Source: Paenibacillus apiarius (GTDB lineage Bacteria > Bacillota > Bacilli > Paenibacillales > Paenibacillaceae). Taken from it: 64,000 bases of DNA. Below, piece by piece: positions 51,766 through 60,679 of this stretch. The position numbers and the translations under genes were made by a program. The stretch is taken from NCBI RefSeq assembly GCF_017052585.1, contig NZ_JAFFHZ010000001.1, positions 2,708,501 to 2,772,500 on the forward strand. The letters run 5' to 3'. The notes beneath the pieces are model-generated. The model searched no databases. It was not told the DNA's origin and saw only the letters and a program-made list of their open reading frames with translations. Numbering within the stretch: the first letter of the stretch is position 1; every line of letters begins with the position of its first letter.

Positions 51766-53631
51766 GTGAATCTCACTTATTTTATTGAATCTATGCCTAA
51801 TATTGAGTCTAATAGTGATTTACGAGAACCACAAATATTGGCCTACCAAGCTATATACGATCATTTTGTTCATAAAAAAAATAGCGAGCATGCTGTAATT
51901 GTATTGCCAACAGGTGTCGGTAAAACTGGACTTATGGGCATAGCACCATTTGGTATTTCATTTGGGCGTGTTTTAATAATAACCCCCCAACTCGTTATTA
52001 AAGATGCAGTATTAGATTCTCTCGATCCTGAGCACCCACAAAACTTTTGGATTTCAAGAAAAATATTTACCAAATTTGAAGATTTACCATCAGTAATTGA
52101 ATACGATTCTAAAACAAGTGATTGGGAATTACAGGAGTCTAATATTGTTGTGTTAAATATACATAAATTACAAGAGAGATTAGACAGTGCTTTGATAAAA
52201 CGTGTTCCTACTAACTTTTTTGACATGATAATAGTTGATGAAGCTCATCATTCAACAGCTCCAACTTGGGAAACATCAATGAAGTACTTTTCTGAATCGA
52301 AAGTAGTGAAACTTACAGGAACCCCTACAAGAAGTGATGGTGATAAAATTGAGGGGGAATTTATATATAAATATCCACTTAGTCAAGCAATGGCGAGTGG
52401 ATATGTAAAAAGTTTAGAAAGAATTCATTACGTTCCAGATCAATTGTTTTTAACCCTTAATAAAAACGATCAGACTCTGTACTCAATTGAACAAATTAGG
52501 AGTATGAATTTAAAAGATGAAGATTGGATTACTAAGTCGGTTGCGTTCTCTAGAGAATGTAGTTTAAAAGTTGTAGGGGAAAGTTTAAGACTCCTTGATG
52601 AGAAAAGAACGACCGGGTTACCACATAAGATAATTGCCGTAGCATGTAGTATTTGGCACGCAGAGCAATTACAGCAGTTGTATGAGGAGCAAGGAAAAAG
52701 TGTAGCGTTGGTTCACAGTAGATTAAAAAAGGATGATTTATCATCAAGGTTAAAGGCTATAGAAAATCATAAAGTCCAAGTGGTAATACATGTGGCGAAA
52801 TTAGGCGAAGGATATGATCATAAATATTTATCTATTGCTGCAATTTTTAGGCCGTTTAGAAATACACTTCCCTACGAACAATTTATAGGCAGGGTTTTAA
52901 GGTCGATCGATACTGATGAAGCCTCAACTCCTGAAGATAATATTGCTTGTGTAGTCCACCACAAAGAATTGGGACTAGAAGAGCTATGGAAGTTTTACAA
53001 GGAAGAAAAAGAGAAAAGTGATGTTATAAAATATATTAATCGTGAAGAAGAATCATTGGAGAGAGTCTCCCAAAAAAGAATTGAAAAGACAACAGGATTA
53101 GTCTTAGAAGACGGCGAAGGTAAAACTGAAAGAGATACATTTATCGACACTCAACTGTTAGAGGAACGAAATGCAAGACAAAAAGCGGAGATTGAAAAGA
53201 TAGAAAAATTGAAAGAACTTCTTCCTGATATCCCAGAAGAAGCACTGAAACAAATGATAAGACGTCAGGACGAAGGGAATCCTTCTTCAAAAATATTGCG
53301 TCCAGATAAATTTCTTTACAGAAAGAAAAGAAGTTTAGACGATCGGATAAAAAAAGAAATGGTACCGGAATTAATCTTAGAATATAATATCTCAAAAGAG
53401 GGAACTGATTTAAATTCCTCAAGAGTTTTTAAAGGGAAATATAGTTGGATCCCTAAACGGATCCCAAACAATGCAGGGATGCTCGCTGCATATATTGAGT
53501 TTCGAGTAAATGAACTGGTGGGCAATGATGATCGATCTACATGGAAACCGGAAGAGTATGAAGCTGCTTTACAACGTGCAGAGGAGATTTATTCATTACT
53601 GAAAAAAATTCTTGAATCAGAATTAAAATAA
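51766..53631 (+). CDS. SF2 DEAD/DEAH-box helicase
   Basis: 621 residues from GTG (GGAGTAGAGTTGAA upstream). Walker A PTGVGKT with Lys53, DEAHH at 158-162, TGTPTR at 184-189 and motif VI PYEQFIGRVLR in the second RecA domain. The layout recalls RadD-like and restriction-type (Res) helicases. From about residue 440 there is a charged, coiled-coil-like stretch (many E, K, R), then about 100 residues without a known match. No nuclease motif is seen. The gene is AT-rich, lies between a toxin island and nested IS elements, and is followed after 13 bp by a small partner gene, which together suggests a mobile defence module. This role is inference. Confidence 0.85.
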   Translation: MNLTYFIESMPNIESNSDLREPQILAYQAIYDHFVHKKNSEHAVIVLPTGVGKTGLMGIAPFGISFGRVLIITPQLVIKDAVLDSLDPEHPQNFWISRKIFTKFEDLPSVIEYDSKTSDWELQESNIVVLNIHKLQERLDSALIKRVPTNFFDMIIVDEAHHSTAPTWETSMKYFSESKVVKLTGTPTRSDGDKIEGEFIYKYPLSQAMASGYVKSLERIHYVPDQLFLTLNKNDQTLYSIEQIRSMNLKDEDWITKSVAFSRECSLKVVGESLRLLDEKRTTGLPHKIIAVACSIWHAEQLQQLYEEQGKSVALVHSRLKKDDLSSRLKAIENHKVQVVIHVAKLGEGYDHKYLSIAAIFRPFRNTLPYEQFIGRVLRSIDTDEASTPEDNIACVVHHKELGLEELWKFYKEEKEKSDVIKYINREEESLERVSQKRIEKTTGLVLEDGEGKTERDTFIDTQLLEERNARQKAEIEKIEKLKELLPDIPEEALKQMIRRQDEGNPSSKILRPDKFLYRKKRSLDDRIKKEMVPELILEYNISKEGTDLNSSRVFKGKYSWIPKRIPNNAGMLAAYIEFRVNELVGNDDRSTWKPEEYEAALQRAEEIYSLLKKILESELK

Positions 53632-53644
53632 AGGAGTGTTATAG

Positions 53645-53971
53645 TTGAATCAGGAAATTAAGGCGCTTCATGATTTAGAATACGGTCATGTGTTAATGCC
53701 ATCTGAACTTATAAATAACGCTAAGTTACCCAACTATGAATATGTAAAATTCTCTTCAAGCCCCAAAGGACTCGTTGCTGAGTGTATGTGTGTCCTCGAA
53801 GATGAAACAAGGGCTATCTTCAATTATTATTTTGATGATAAAGACAGACTAATGAAACTGACAGCGGTACAAGGAACAAATGTTGAAACGCTATTTGATA
53901 GAAAAGATGAAATATCTAAGTTACGAATGCAGTTGTGTTCTCTTGATAAAACACCACAAACAACTGGGTGA
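53645..53971 (+). CDS. Small acidic partner of the helicase, unknown function
   Basis: 108 residues from TTG, which follows AAAGGAGTG. No TM, no signal. Two blocks stand out: HDLEYGHVLMPSELINNAKL and VAECMCVLEDETRAIFNYYF, which suggest a small alpha+beta fold. Cotranscribed with the helicase. I do not recognise the family. Confidence 0.7.
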   Translation: MNQEIKALHDLEYGHVLMPSELINNAKLPNYEYVKFSSSPKGLVAECMCVLEDETRAIFNYYFDDKDRLMKLTAVQGTNVETLFDRKDEISKLRMQLCSLDKTPQTTG

Positions 53972-54049
53972 TGGTGTATACTGGAAGTGAATCTGATGCT
54001 GAAGCAGATTCGGAATTCCAAAAAGAGCCGTTGGGAAAGTGATATGCTC

Positions 54050-54059
54050 CCCTTAAAGT
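54050..54059. repeat. Target-site duplication of IS4-type element, left copy
   Basis: CCCTTAAAGT, identical to 55699-55708 on the other side of the IS4-type element. Confidence 0.9.
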
Positions 54060-55698
54060 CAATGTCATTAAGTTAACTACTTTAGAATCCCGATTGCCAC
54101 AAGATTTATGGTAATTGGGATTTCTCTATTGATTAGGTAGACATAAAAAATACTTCACAAAAAGAAAAAAACACTTGACAAAGCTGGGGAATCGGCGTCC
54201 AATCCTTAAAGACACTTTTCAAGGAGGAACGCTGAATGAAAACGACGCTTAGACCTTCAAAAATCAAGGAAATTTTATCAAACAATATCAAATCAATGGC
54301 AGCTACACTGGATGACTATGTTAGGAGACCTGGTCACGACTTTTCAAGAAACCGAAAACTAACTTTCGAGACTATGCTTCAAATGCTAATCGGTATGGGA
54401 GGGAATAGCCTTTGTAAGGAACTCTACGAATGGTTTTCTTTTTCTAAAGATACAGCATCGGTTTCAGCCTTTGTCCAACAACGCGAAAAAATATTGCCAA
54501 GCGCTATAGAAACCTTATTCCACAGATTTGTTGCATCATGCGATGAAAGCGTGTTGTTTAATGGGTATCGCTTATTTGCAGTAGATGGTACTGACTTACG
54601 ACTGCCTACAAATCCGAACGATTCAGAATCGTACATGAAAAATGAGAGCAATACTAAGGGGTATAATTTAGTCCATATTGACGCCATGTATGATTTGATG
54701 CGGCATGTTTATGTAGATGCGTCTGTCCAACGGAAAAAAGGGATGAACGAACACAAAGCCCTTGTCACTATGGTAGATCGATCTAATTATTCAGGAAAAG
54801 TCATAGTTATAGCAGACCGAGGCTATGAATCTTTTAATAATATAGCCCATTTTCAGGAAAAATCATGGAATTACATTATACGTTCAAAGGAGTCTTACGG
54901 AATCATTTCTAAGTTAGCTGTACCAGACCAGGCCGAGTTTGATATCCAAGTCACACTGTCGCTAACAAGACGACAAACTAAGCAAACCTTGTCCTTGTTG
55001 AAAAAAGACCCTGTCCGATATCGTTGGATACAGCCACATACAACATTTGATTATCTTTATCCAAAAGATGATCGCCTATACGATTTGTGCTTCAGAGTTG
55101 TCCGCTTTGCCATTTCTGATGTATCATATGAAACAGTTTTTACAAATTTAGATTCCGGGAATTTCCCGCCTGATACAATTAAAGAACTCTACAATAGGCG
55201 TTGGGGCATAGAGACCTCCTTCCGAGAACTCAAATATGCTGTAGGGCTAGTGAATCTACATAGTAAAAAGCCGAGTTCCATGCTACAAGAAGTATTTTCT
55301 CGTTTCATCCTTTACAACTTCTCTGCCTTAATTGCACATCAAGCTCAGATTCCCAATGAAGCAACCAAGCGAATCAACTTCTCGGCTGCGATGCTTATTT
55401 GTAGGCAATATTTTAGGGATAAACTCTCAGAAGATAGTCTTCTTGATCTGATTGCAAAACATCTATCTCTAATACGGAAAGGCAGAAAATTCCCACGATT
55501 CCAAAACCCAATATCTGCTGTTGGGTTTACCTGTAGGGTATCATAGACAACTCCAAGTTGAGAGTGACTACGTCACAGATGCAGGTAGTGCATCTGTATT
55601 TGTCATGCCAGAAATATAAAATTAGCGGACGACTAAGCTTATAGTCATTCACCAATTTTACATCCGCAGGTCATTACTCTATTAACTTAATGACATTG
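54060..55698 (+). mobile_element. Intact IS4-family insertion sequence (1,639 bp)
   Basis: Perfect 17-bp terminal inverted repeats: CAATGTCATTAAGTTAA at 54060-54076 and its complement at 55682-55698. A 10-bp target duplication CCCTTAAAGT flanks it, in the range for IS4-type elements. One uninterrupted transposase gene. The intact ends and exact duplication indicate a fairly recent insertion. Confidence 0.92.
54236..55546 (+). CDS. IS4-family transposase
   Basis: 436 residues. DDE catalytic signatures: AVDGTDLRLPTN (first Asp), VIADRGYESFNN (second Asp) and NRRWGIETSFRELKYA (the Y-(2)-R-(3)-E-(6)-K block typical of IS4). AAGGAGGAACGCTGA precedes the ATG. Complete and apparently functional. 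Confidence 0.95.
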   Translation: MKTTLRPSKIKEILSNNIKSMAATLDDYVRRPGHDFSRNRKLTFETMLQMLIGMGGNSLCKELYEWFSFSKDTASVSAFVQQREKILPSAIETLFHRFVASCDESVLFNGYRLFAVDGTDLRLPTNPNDSESYMKNESNTKGYNLVHIDAMYDLMRHVYVDASVQRKKGMNEHKALVTMVDRSNYSGKVIVIADRGYESFNNIAHFQEKSWNYIIRSKESYGIISKLAVPDQAEFDIQVTLSLTRRQTKQTLSLLKKDPVRYRWIQPHTTFDYLYPKDDRLYDLCFRVVRFAISDVSYETVFTNLDSGNFPPDTIKELYNRRWGIETSFRELKYAVGLVNLHSKKPSSMLQEVFSRFILYNFSALIAHQAQIPNEATKRINFSAAMLICRQYFRDKLSEDSLLDLIAKHLSLIRKGRKFPRFQNPISAVGFTCRVS

Positions 55699-55708
55699 CC
55701 CTTAAAGT
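55699..55708. repeat. Target-site duplication of IS4-type element, right copy
   Basis: Second copy of CCCTTAAAGT; the IS3 left end continues from here. Confidence 0.9.
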
Positions 55709-55755
55709 AGACAGGTGAAATAATAAAAACCTTCTACTATAAGGGGAGCTTTGTC

Positions 55756-56427
55756 ATGAGAAGAGAATGGAGTGTGCAAGAGAAACTGGCGGTGTTACAG
55801 GAAATTGAAAATGGTGAAATGGGATTAGAGACCGCCGCCAAAAAGCACGGTATCGGAACAACTACATTGATTGAATGGCGAGATCGTTATGAACTATACG
55901 GATATGAAGGGTTGGAACATCAGACCCACAACAGAAGTTATTCTGCAGAGCTCAAGCTTCAAGCGGTCAAAGATTATCTATTTGAGGAATTATCACAAAG
56001 TCAAATTATCCGTAAGTACAAGATTGCCTCTCGAACCCAACTCCGTAATTGGATTAAGAAATATAATAGTCATAGCAGCTTAAAAACCTATGTAGGGGGA
56101 GCGAAAGCTATGGCTAAGGGGCGGTCTACAACCTGGCAAGAACGAGTGGATATTGTCCTTTATTGTCTTGCCCATGACCACGAGTACCAGAAGACAGCAA
56201 ACCAATAAGTCTCTTACCAGCAAGTATACCAGTGGGTAAAGAAGTATGAAGCTGGTGGCAAGGATGCTTTGCGAGATGGACGAGGACGAAAGAAGGCATC
56301 AAAGGAGCTATCCGAAGTAGAGCGCCAAAAGCTGGCGATGAAGAAGTTGGAATATGAGAATGAACGGCTACGGGCGGAAAATATTTTCCTAAAAAAGTTA
56401 CAAGAATTCCAAAGGAGGCGACGCTAA
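55756..56427 (+). pseudogene. IS3-family OrfA (IS150-like), nonsense mutation
   Basis: The frame encodes two helix-turn-helix domains (VQEKLAVLQEIENGEMGLE and HGIGTTTLIEWRDRYELYG) and, after an in-frame TAA at 56206-56208, a leucine-zipper region (KKLEYENERLRAENIFLKK). The zipper normally joins OrfA and OrfB, so the stop disables the fused transposase. Confidence 0.88.
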
Positions 56428-56444
56428 GCCAACACCGACAAGAG

Positions 56445-57190
56445 ATGGTCTACCGTGCCATTGAAGCCATTCGACAAGCAGAATCATTAAGCGTGCAGTT
56501 GCTGTGTGAAATCGCAGGTATTTCACGGTCCAGCTATTACAAATGGTTGAACCGTAAACCCAGTTCCCGTGAAATGGAAAACCAACAACTCTCTGATGCC
56601 ATGATCTCCCTCTATGAAAAGGTCGGCGGCATCTACGGTTATCGTCGGTTAACCCTTCATTTGTGTCGGGAAACAAAGCAAAGGATTAACCATAAACGCG
56701 TAACCGCCTGATGAAGCCTGGCAGGAATCCAATCACTCATTCATAGAAAGAGAAAAAAATATGCACAATCATTCCCACAGCAAGTGGCTGAGAATCTATT
56801 AAACCGTCAATTTCATGCTGATGCACCAAATGAAAAGTGGTTAACCGATGTAACAGAATTCAAATACAGAAGTGGCCAGAGGGCTTATTTAAGCGCCGTT
56901 TTGGATCTTTATGATAACACCGTTGTTTCCTATGTTCTCGGACAATCAAACAACAATCGTCTTGTATTTCAAACGCTACACATGGCCTTAAATCTGCTCC
57001 AGACAGTACACCTATGCTACATAGTGATCGTGGCTTTCAGTATACCTCTTTAAGCTTCAAGAAGTTATTAGATGCCAATAAATTAACCCAGAGCATGTCC
57101 CGGGTTGGCAGGTGTATTGATAATGGCCCAATGGAAGCATTCTGGGGAACTCTGAAATGGGGTGCAGTTCAACGCATCCCGCGGCTCTTG
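56445..57190 (+). pseudogene. IS3-family OrfB, frameshifted and truncated
   Basis: Three frames carry the parts in order: SVQLLCEIAGISRSSYYKWL up to KRINHKRV, then NEKWLTDVTEFKYRSGQRAY and SAVLDLYDNTVVSYVLGQ (first catalytic Asp blocks), then LHSDRGFQYTS (second Asp) and MEAFWGTLK. The final catalytic Glu region and the C-terminus are missing. Confidence 0.88.
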
Positions 57191-57273
57191 GTTTATTTTT
57201 TTATCTGATTCTGACTGCTAAAATAATTAGACAGACAAATCCTAAAAATATTGGTGCAGAAGCTAATCGATAT

Positions 57274-57522
57274 TTAATCTTCATCTTGCAGTCTCAATCC
57301 TTTTACATAATCGGATTCATTTTTTTTATATTCTAGAATGTCCCCTGGTTGACACTCTAGAATTTCACATATCTTTTCTAAAGTCGAAAAGCGAACCGCC
57401 TTCGCTTTTCCATTTTTCAGGATGGACAGGTTCGCCATCGTAATTCCGACTTTCTCCGAAAGTTCGGTGACGCTCATTTTTCTTTTTGCCAACATAACAT
57501 CAATATTAATGATTATCGCCAT
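57274..57522 (-). CDS. XRE-family DNA-binding protein (YozG-like)
   Basis: 82 residues, a single helix-turn-helix: MSVTELSEKVGITMANLSILKNGKAKAV with FSTLEKICEILECQPGDILEY, the HTH_26 type. GAGGTG lies 9 bases before the ATG. It begins 9 bp after the DUF2975 gene, and this pair is common in Firmicutes; the small protein likely controls the membrane partner or its own operon. Confidence 0.93.
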   Translation of the reverse strand: MAIIINIDVMLAKRKMSVTELSEKVGITMANLSILKNGKAKAVRFSTLEKICEILECQPGDILEYKKNESDYVKGLRLQDED

Positions 57523-57531
57523 AAGAACACC

Positions 57532-58008
57532 TCAGACTGTCAAATCATTTTCTGATTTGATTTCAAGTGCATGTGTTAGCAGTTCTTGAAGAACAGCTGC
57601 AAAAATTGCTACTGTTGAAGCGGCAATAATAATGACTACTCCAACGATTGCGATTGAAGTATGCAGGACGAGCTGGAATCCAAGGAATGCGAAGCCTATG
57701 AGATATAAGATGGTTATCGTAGCCGCACAATGTTTGATATGCTTCAATGACTCTACAGCGAATTCAGAAAAAGCATTTTTCTGGTCGATATAATAGAGCA
57801 GCTTCAGAGCGTGATATAGAGCAATATAAAACGGTATCGCAGTAGTATATACAACGATGAGCACAGGATATATCAAATAGGCATAATCAGGGTTCAACGC
57901 TGCACGATTCGTAGCGAATCCTGGCAACCAGAATATACACAGAATAAGAGCCGTAATCCCAATAATGGCAATAGCCAGTTTAAGGATGGCTGTTTTTCTT
58001 CGCAGCAT
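57532..58008 (-). CDS. DUF2975 family membrane protein
   Basis: 158 residues from ATG 58008 (GTGAGGTG upstream). Four TM segments at about residues 9-28, 45-66, 92-114 and 120-143. The pairing with a YozG-like regulator is the standard DUF2975 arrangement. Function unknown. Confidence 0.9.
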   Translation of the reverse strand: MLRRKTAILKLAIAIIGITALILCIFWLPGFATNRAALNPDYAYLIYPVLIVVYTTAIPFYIALYHALKLLYYIDQKNAFSEFAVESLKHIKHCAATITILYLIGFAFLGFQLVLHTSIAIVGVVIIIAASTVAIFAAVLQELLTHALEIKSENDLTV

Positions 58009-58094
58009 AAAGCACCTCACATTAAACTAATGACTATAGCATATCATTATATTTATCTTTTATAAATTTAATGTTTATTAGTAAATATATATTT

Positions 58095-58895
58095 TTAATC
58101 AGGTGCGTGAATCGGCTGCTTCTTTTCCTCGGAGCGCCCTTCTTTCACATGCTTTAACTGAGCGACGATCATGAAGGAAACGATGACAAGCAAAAACCAC
58201 GAGCTGAATTTCCCCCACTGAACGAAATTCCAACCGTTTGCTTGATGCGGATAGCGCCAAGCGCCCAGAAACGTCCCGATATTTTCTGCTACCCAAATAA
58301 AAAAACCGATTAACGCAAACGACAGCACGAGCGGCATCCGCCGCGTCACGCCCAGAACCGTATACTCGACATATGTCCGAAAGAAGACAGCGAACAGCAG
58401 GATGGTCAACACCCAGCGCAAATCAAACATGAAGTGGTGGGTCATGAAATTGAGGTAAATCGCCGCGCCTAGCGGCACGGTACACCACGGCTTCGGATAT
58501 CGGTGCAGCGTCACTTGCAGTCGGCGCCACGCCTGACATAAGTAACTTGCGACGCTCGCATACATGAATCCGCTATAGAGCGGCACGCCGAACACTTTTG
58601 ACCATCCGTCGAGCGGGTACGTCCATGATCCCATTTGAACTTTGTAAATTTCGAGCACGAGCCCGATCAAGTGGAACACGCAAATTACCTTCAGCTCGTC
58701 GATCGTTTCTATCCCGGTTCGGATCATGATGATTTGCACCGAGATACAGACAAGCAGCATGAAATCGTAGCGGTGCATGTACGGAATGTCTACCACTCGC
58801 GTGAACGCGAGCGTCGCAAAAATAATGGCCGGGAACAGGCATGCCAGCGCCTGCTGCCAGCCAAACTGGACAAACGATTTGAGTTTAAAAGCCAT
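58095..58895 (-). CDS. DUF817 family membrane protein
   Basis: 266 residues from ATG 58895, which follows AGGAGGA; the open frame to 58973 is unlikely. About eight TM segments. Family blocks include QFGWQQALACLFP, GSWTYP, FGVPLYSGFMYASVASYLCQ, FMTHHFMFDLRW and the GAWRYP and FSSWFLLV region. An extended inverted repeat lies about 120 bp upstream. Function unknown. Confidence 0.92.
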   Translation of the reverse strand: MAFKLKSFVQFGWQQALACLFPAIIFATLAFTRVVDIPYMHRYDFMLLVCISVQIIMIRTGIETIDELKVICVFHLIGLVLEIYKVQMGSWTYPLDGWSKVFGVPLYSGFMYASVASYLCQAWRRLQVTLHRYPKPWCTVPLGAAIYLNFMTHHFMFDLRWVLTILLFAVFFRTYVEYTVLGVTRRMPLVLSFALIGFFIWVAENIGTFLGAWRYPHQANGWNFVQWGKFSSWFLLVIVSFMIVAQLKHVKEGRSEEKKQPIHAPD

Positions 58896-59016
58896 TCTAT
58901 AGTTCCTCCTGCGTTGGAATCTGTCTGACGGGACGTTGCGGCCTTCGAACAAGTTCCTTGATATAGCGGCCATGCAGCTAGACAGGTACTATCATAATCG
59001 GAGACATCCTTTTGGT

Positions 59017-59053
59017 CAATAAAAATTTATTGTTAAACGATAAATTTTTATTG
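59017..59053. promoter_or_regulatory. Perfect 14-bp inverted repeat, likely operator
   Basis: CAATAAAAATTTAT and its exact complement ATAAATTTTTATTG are separated by TGTTAAACG. The inner part TTTATTGTTAAACGATAAA is itself a dyad. Its position upstream of the DUF817 gene fits an operator, possibly for the nearby XRE protein. Confidence 0.5.
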
Positions 59054-59451
59054 TATTAATTTATGGGAATCGGATTGTATGGAGTGTTTACACTTGATAT
59101 AGATAGAATTTCTACGCCACGAGAGACACAGTAGTAGTAAAACATCGATCAGTCAGATGACATGGCGATTTGGTGCTTTTTCTTTTTTTCAAAGAAAGGG
59201 TTTTACGAGAGGTTTGATGATGCCGTTGTGTTAACATCAGGCGAGAAGGAATCGTTTTGCGTCACTTAATAATCGCAGCGTTACATCGTCTAAGCTTATA
59301 GAACGCGCTTTCACAGCGAAAACATGTTCCGTTTACTTATAATTTTACTTGTTTTGGGTAAATTCCCTTATATCGAAAAATGTACGTCTGGACGAAATGA
59401 CTTATGGAGCAGAATGTAGGAGCGGATTCACAGGATTGTCAGAGCACAAGG
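59054..59451. other. Non-coding gap
   Basis: No gene, RNA or repeat that I can support. Confidence 0.4.
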
Positions 59452-59494
59452 AAAGCCCATGAACCAAGGCGAATATGCCGAGATTCATGGGCTT
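59452..59494 (-). terminator. Terminator of the 26-residue peptide gene
   Basis: Minus-strand stem AAGCCCATGAA / TTCATGGGCTT (11 bp, perfect), followed by TCCTT, 27 bp past the peptide stop codon. Confidence 0.75.
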
Positions 59495-59520
59495 AGGTTA
59501 GGAGGTTAGTACGGTTATCC

Positions 59521-59601
59521 CTACGTGAAATGCTTTAGCAAGTCAATCAATGGAGGAATAACTGCACCCAAGAATCCTAATACCGCGATGAAAATTGACA
59601 T
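59521..59601 (-). CDS. 26-residue hydrophobic peptide
   Basis: ATG 59601 is preceded by AAGGAGTGATTGAT, a strong site. The peptide reads MSIFIAVLGFLGAVIPP then LIDLLKHFT: one membrane-spanning or amphipathic helix with a Pro-Pro kink and a weakly basic tail. A terminator stands 27 bp downstream, and an 8-bp dyad lies in the leader. This gene-sized unit (site, ORF, terminator) is typical of type I toxins or of small secreted amphipathic peptides such as phenol-soluble modulins and leaderless bacteriocins. No family was recognised. Confidence 0.65.
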   Translation of the reverse strand: MSIFIAVLGFLGAVIPPLIDLLKHFT

Positions 59602-59626
59602 ATCAATCACTCCTTGCTAGGTTTGC

Positions 59627-59648
59627 CAAGAAACTGTTATGTTTCTTG
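59627..59648. promoter_or_regulatory. 8-bp dyad in the peptide leader region
   Basis: CAAGAAAC TGTTAT GTTTCTTG, 26-47 bp upstream of the peptide start. It could be an operator or a leader hairpin. Confidence 0.45.
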
Positions 59649-59826
59649 TACAAAATATATCGGCATGGAAACTCTGATCTTTTACGGTTTTATAAGGAAA
59701 ATTACAAAAAAAAATCATTTTTTTAACAAAATAAAAAATAGATTATTTAGTTCAGGAAAGAATGGGAGAGATAAGACCCGGAGTGCCCAATCAAGTAACA
59801 TAACTATATAATCGGTGTTCATGCTG

Positions 59827-59867
59827 CAAGCTGACGTCTGTCCAGAACAGATGTAAGCTTGTTTTTT
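59827..59867 (+). terminator. Plus-strand terminator without an obvious gene
   Basis: CAAGCT-G-ACGTCTG pairs with CAGATGT-A-AGCTTG, followed by TTTTTTG. No plus-strand gene ends here, so it may end a short RNA transcribed opposite to the peptide gene leader. Confidence 0.65.
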
Positions 59868-59920
59868 GTCAGTCTGTAACAGGCGATACCTGCCTGCAGC
59901 AGAGAACGAATCGAAGGTTT

Positions 59921-60502
59921 TTACTGTCCCCAATGCTTCGCAATAAATTCATCCCGGCCTGACTTGGCGCGGTCTTCCTTGTAATGCTCCGGTTCCTTGC
60001 GGTAATAGTCTTGATGATAATCCTCTGCGGGATAGAACGGCTGGGCATCTGCAATCGGCGTGACGATGGGCTTGTCGAAGCTTCCGCTTGCAGCAAGCGC
60101 CGCCTTCGAGGCTTCGGCTTTGCGGCGCTGTTCCTCCGAATGAACGAAGATGGCCGTTGTATACGAATGACCCCGGTCTTGAAATTGACCTTCGGCGTCA
60201 GTAGGGTCAATCTGCGCCCAGAACAGCTCCAGCAGGCGTTCATATGCGATGACGGCAGGATCGAACGTAATCTGGACCGCTTCGATATGCCCTGTCGTTT
60301 GCGACTTCACTTGCTCATAGGTCGGGTTCGGAATGTTTCCTCCCGTATAGCCGGAGACGACGCTATGCACGCCGTCCCATTGATCGAACGGTTTGACCAT
60401 GCACCAGAAGCAGCCGCCTGCGAATGTCGCCGTCTCTTTGCACGCCTCTGGAGCGGAAGCGCGTTTCTCCTCGCGAGAGTTCGCTGATTGTGGATAAGAC
60501 AT
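59921..60502 (-). CDS. msrA: Peptide-methionine (S)-S-oxide reductase
   Basis: 193 residues. Catalytic GCFWC motif with Cys31, then [25 protein letters not shown] and the C-terminal [22 protein letters not shown] precedes the ATG. Repairs Met-S-sulfoxide in proteins; no MsrB domain is fused or adjacent. Confidence 0.96.
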   Translation of the reverse strand: MSYPQSANSREEKRASAPEACKETATFAGGCFWCMVKPFDQWDGVHSVVSGYTGGNIPNPTYEQVKSQTTGHIEAVQITFDPAVIAYERLLELFWAQIDPTDAEGQFQDRGHSYTTAIFVHSEEQRRKAEASKAALAASGSFDKPIVTPIADAQPFYPAEDYHQDYYRKEPEHYKEDRAKSGRDEFIAKHWGQ

Positions 60503-60577
60503 GTGTGAGTTCCTCCTTGCTTTGGAAGTATCAGTAGTTCCGTGGTTGCCAGTTGATGTAGATGTTTGGGAAGAAAG

Positions 60578-60613
60578 AGCGCGGCCCTCTTTCCTTGAGG
60601 AGAGAGCCGCGCT
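60578..60613 (-). terminator. Terminator of the M42 aminopeptidase gene
   Basis: Minus-strand stem AGCGCGGC-TCT / AGGGCCGCGCT followed by CTTTCTT, about 65 bp past the stop. Confidence 0.75.
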
Positions 60614-60679
60614 TCGTGTTAAATATTTGCTGTTTGAATCCCGGCTGTGCGGGTTAAAAATATCCGTTAATTCAATCCG

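Larger units (their letters stand above)
54045..57190 (+). mobile_element. Dead IS3-family element, split by an IS4-type element
   Basis: The IS3 left end TGCTCCCCTTAAAGT starts at 54045 and is interrupted at 54060; the continuation AGACAGGTGAAATAATAA resumes at 55709. Orf A (55756) has a stop in mid-gene and orf B (56445) has frameshifts and loses its 3' end near 57190. No right inverted repeat was found, so a downstream deletion removed it. Confidence 0.8.

Noticed and set aside
59614-59811. 65-codon plus-strand frame near the 26-residue peptide gene
   Set aside because: TTG start without a ribosome binding site and low-complexity Lys/Asn-rich content; the plus-strand terminator downstream fits an RNA better.
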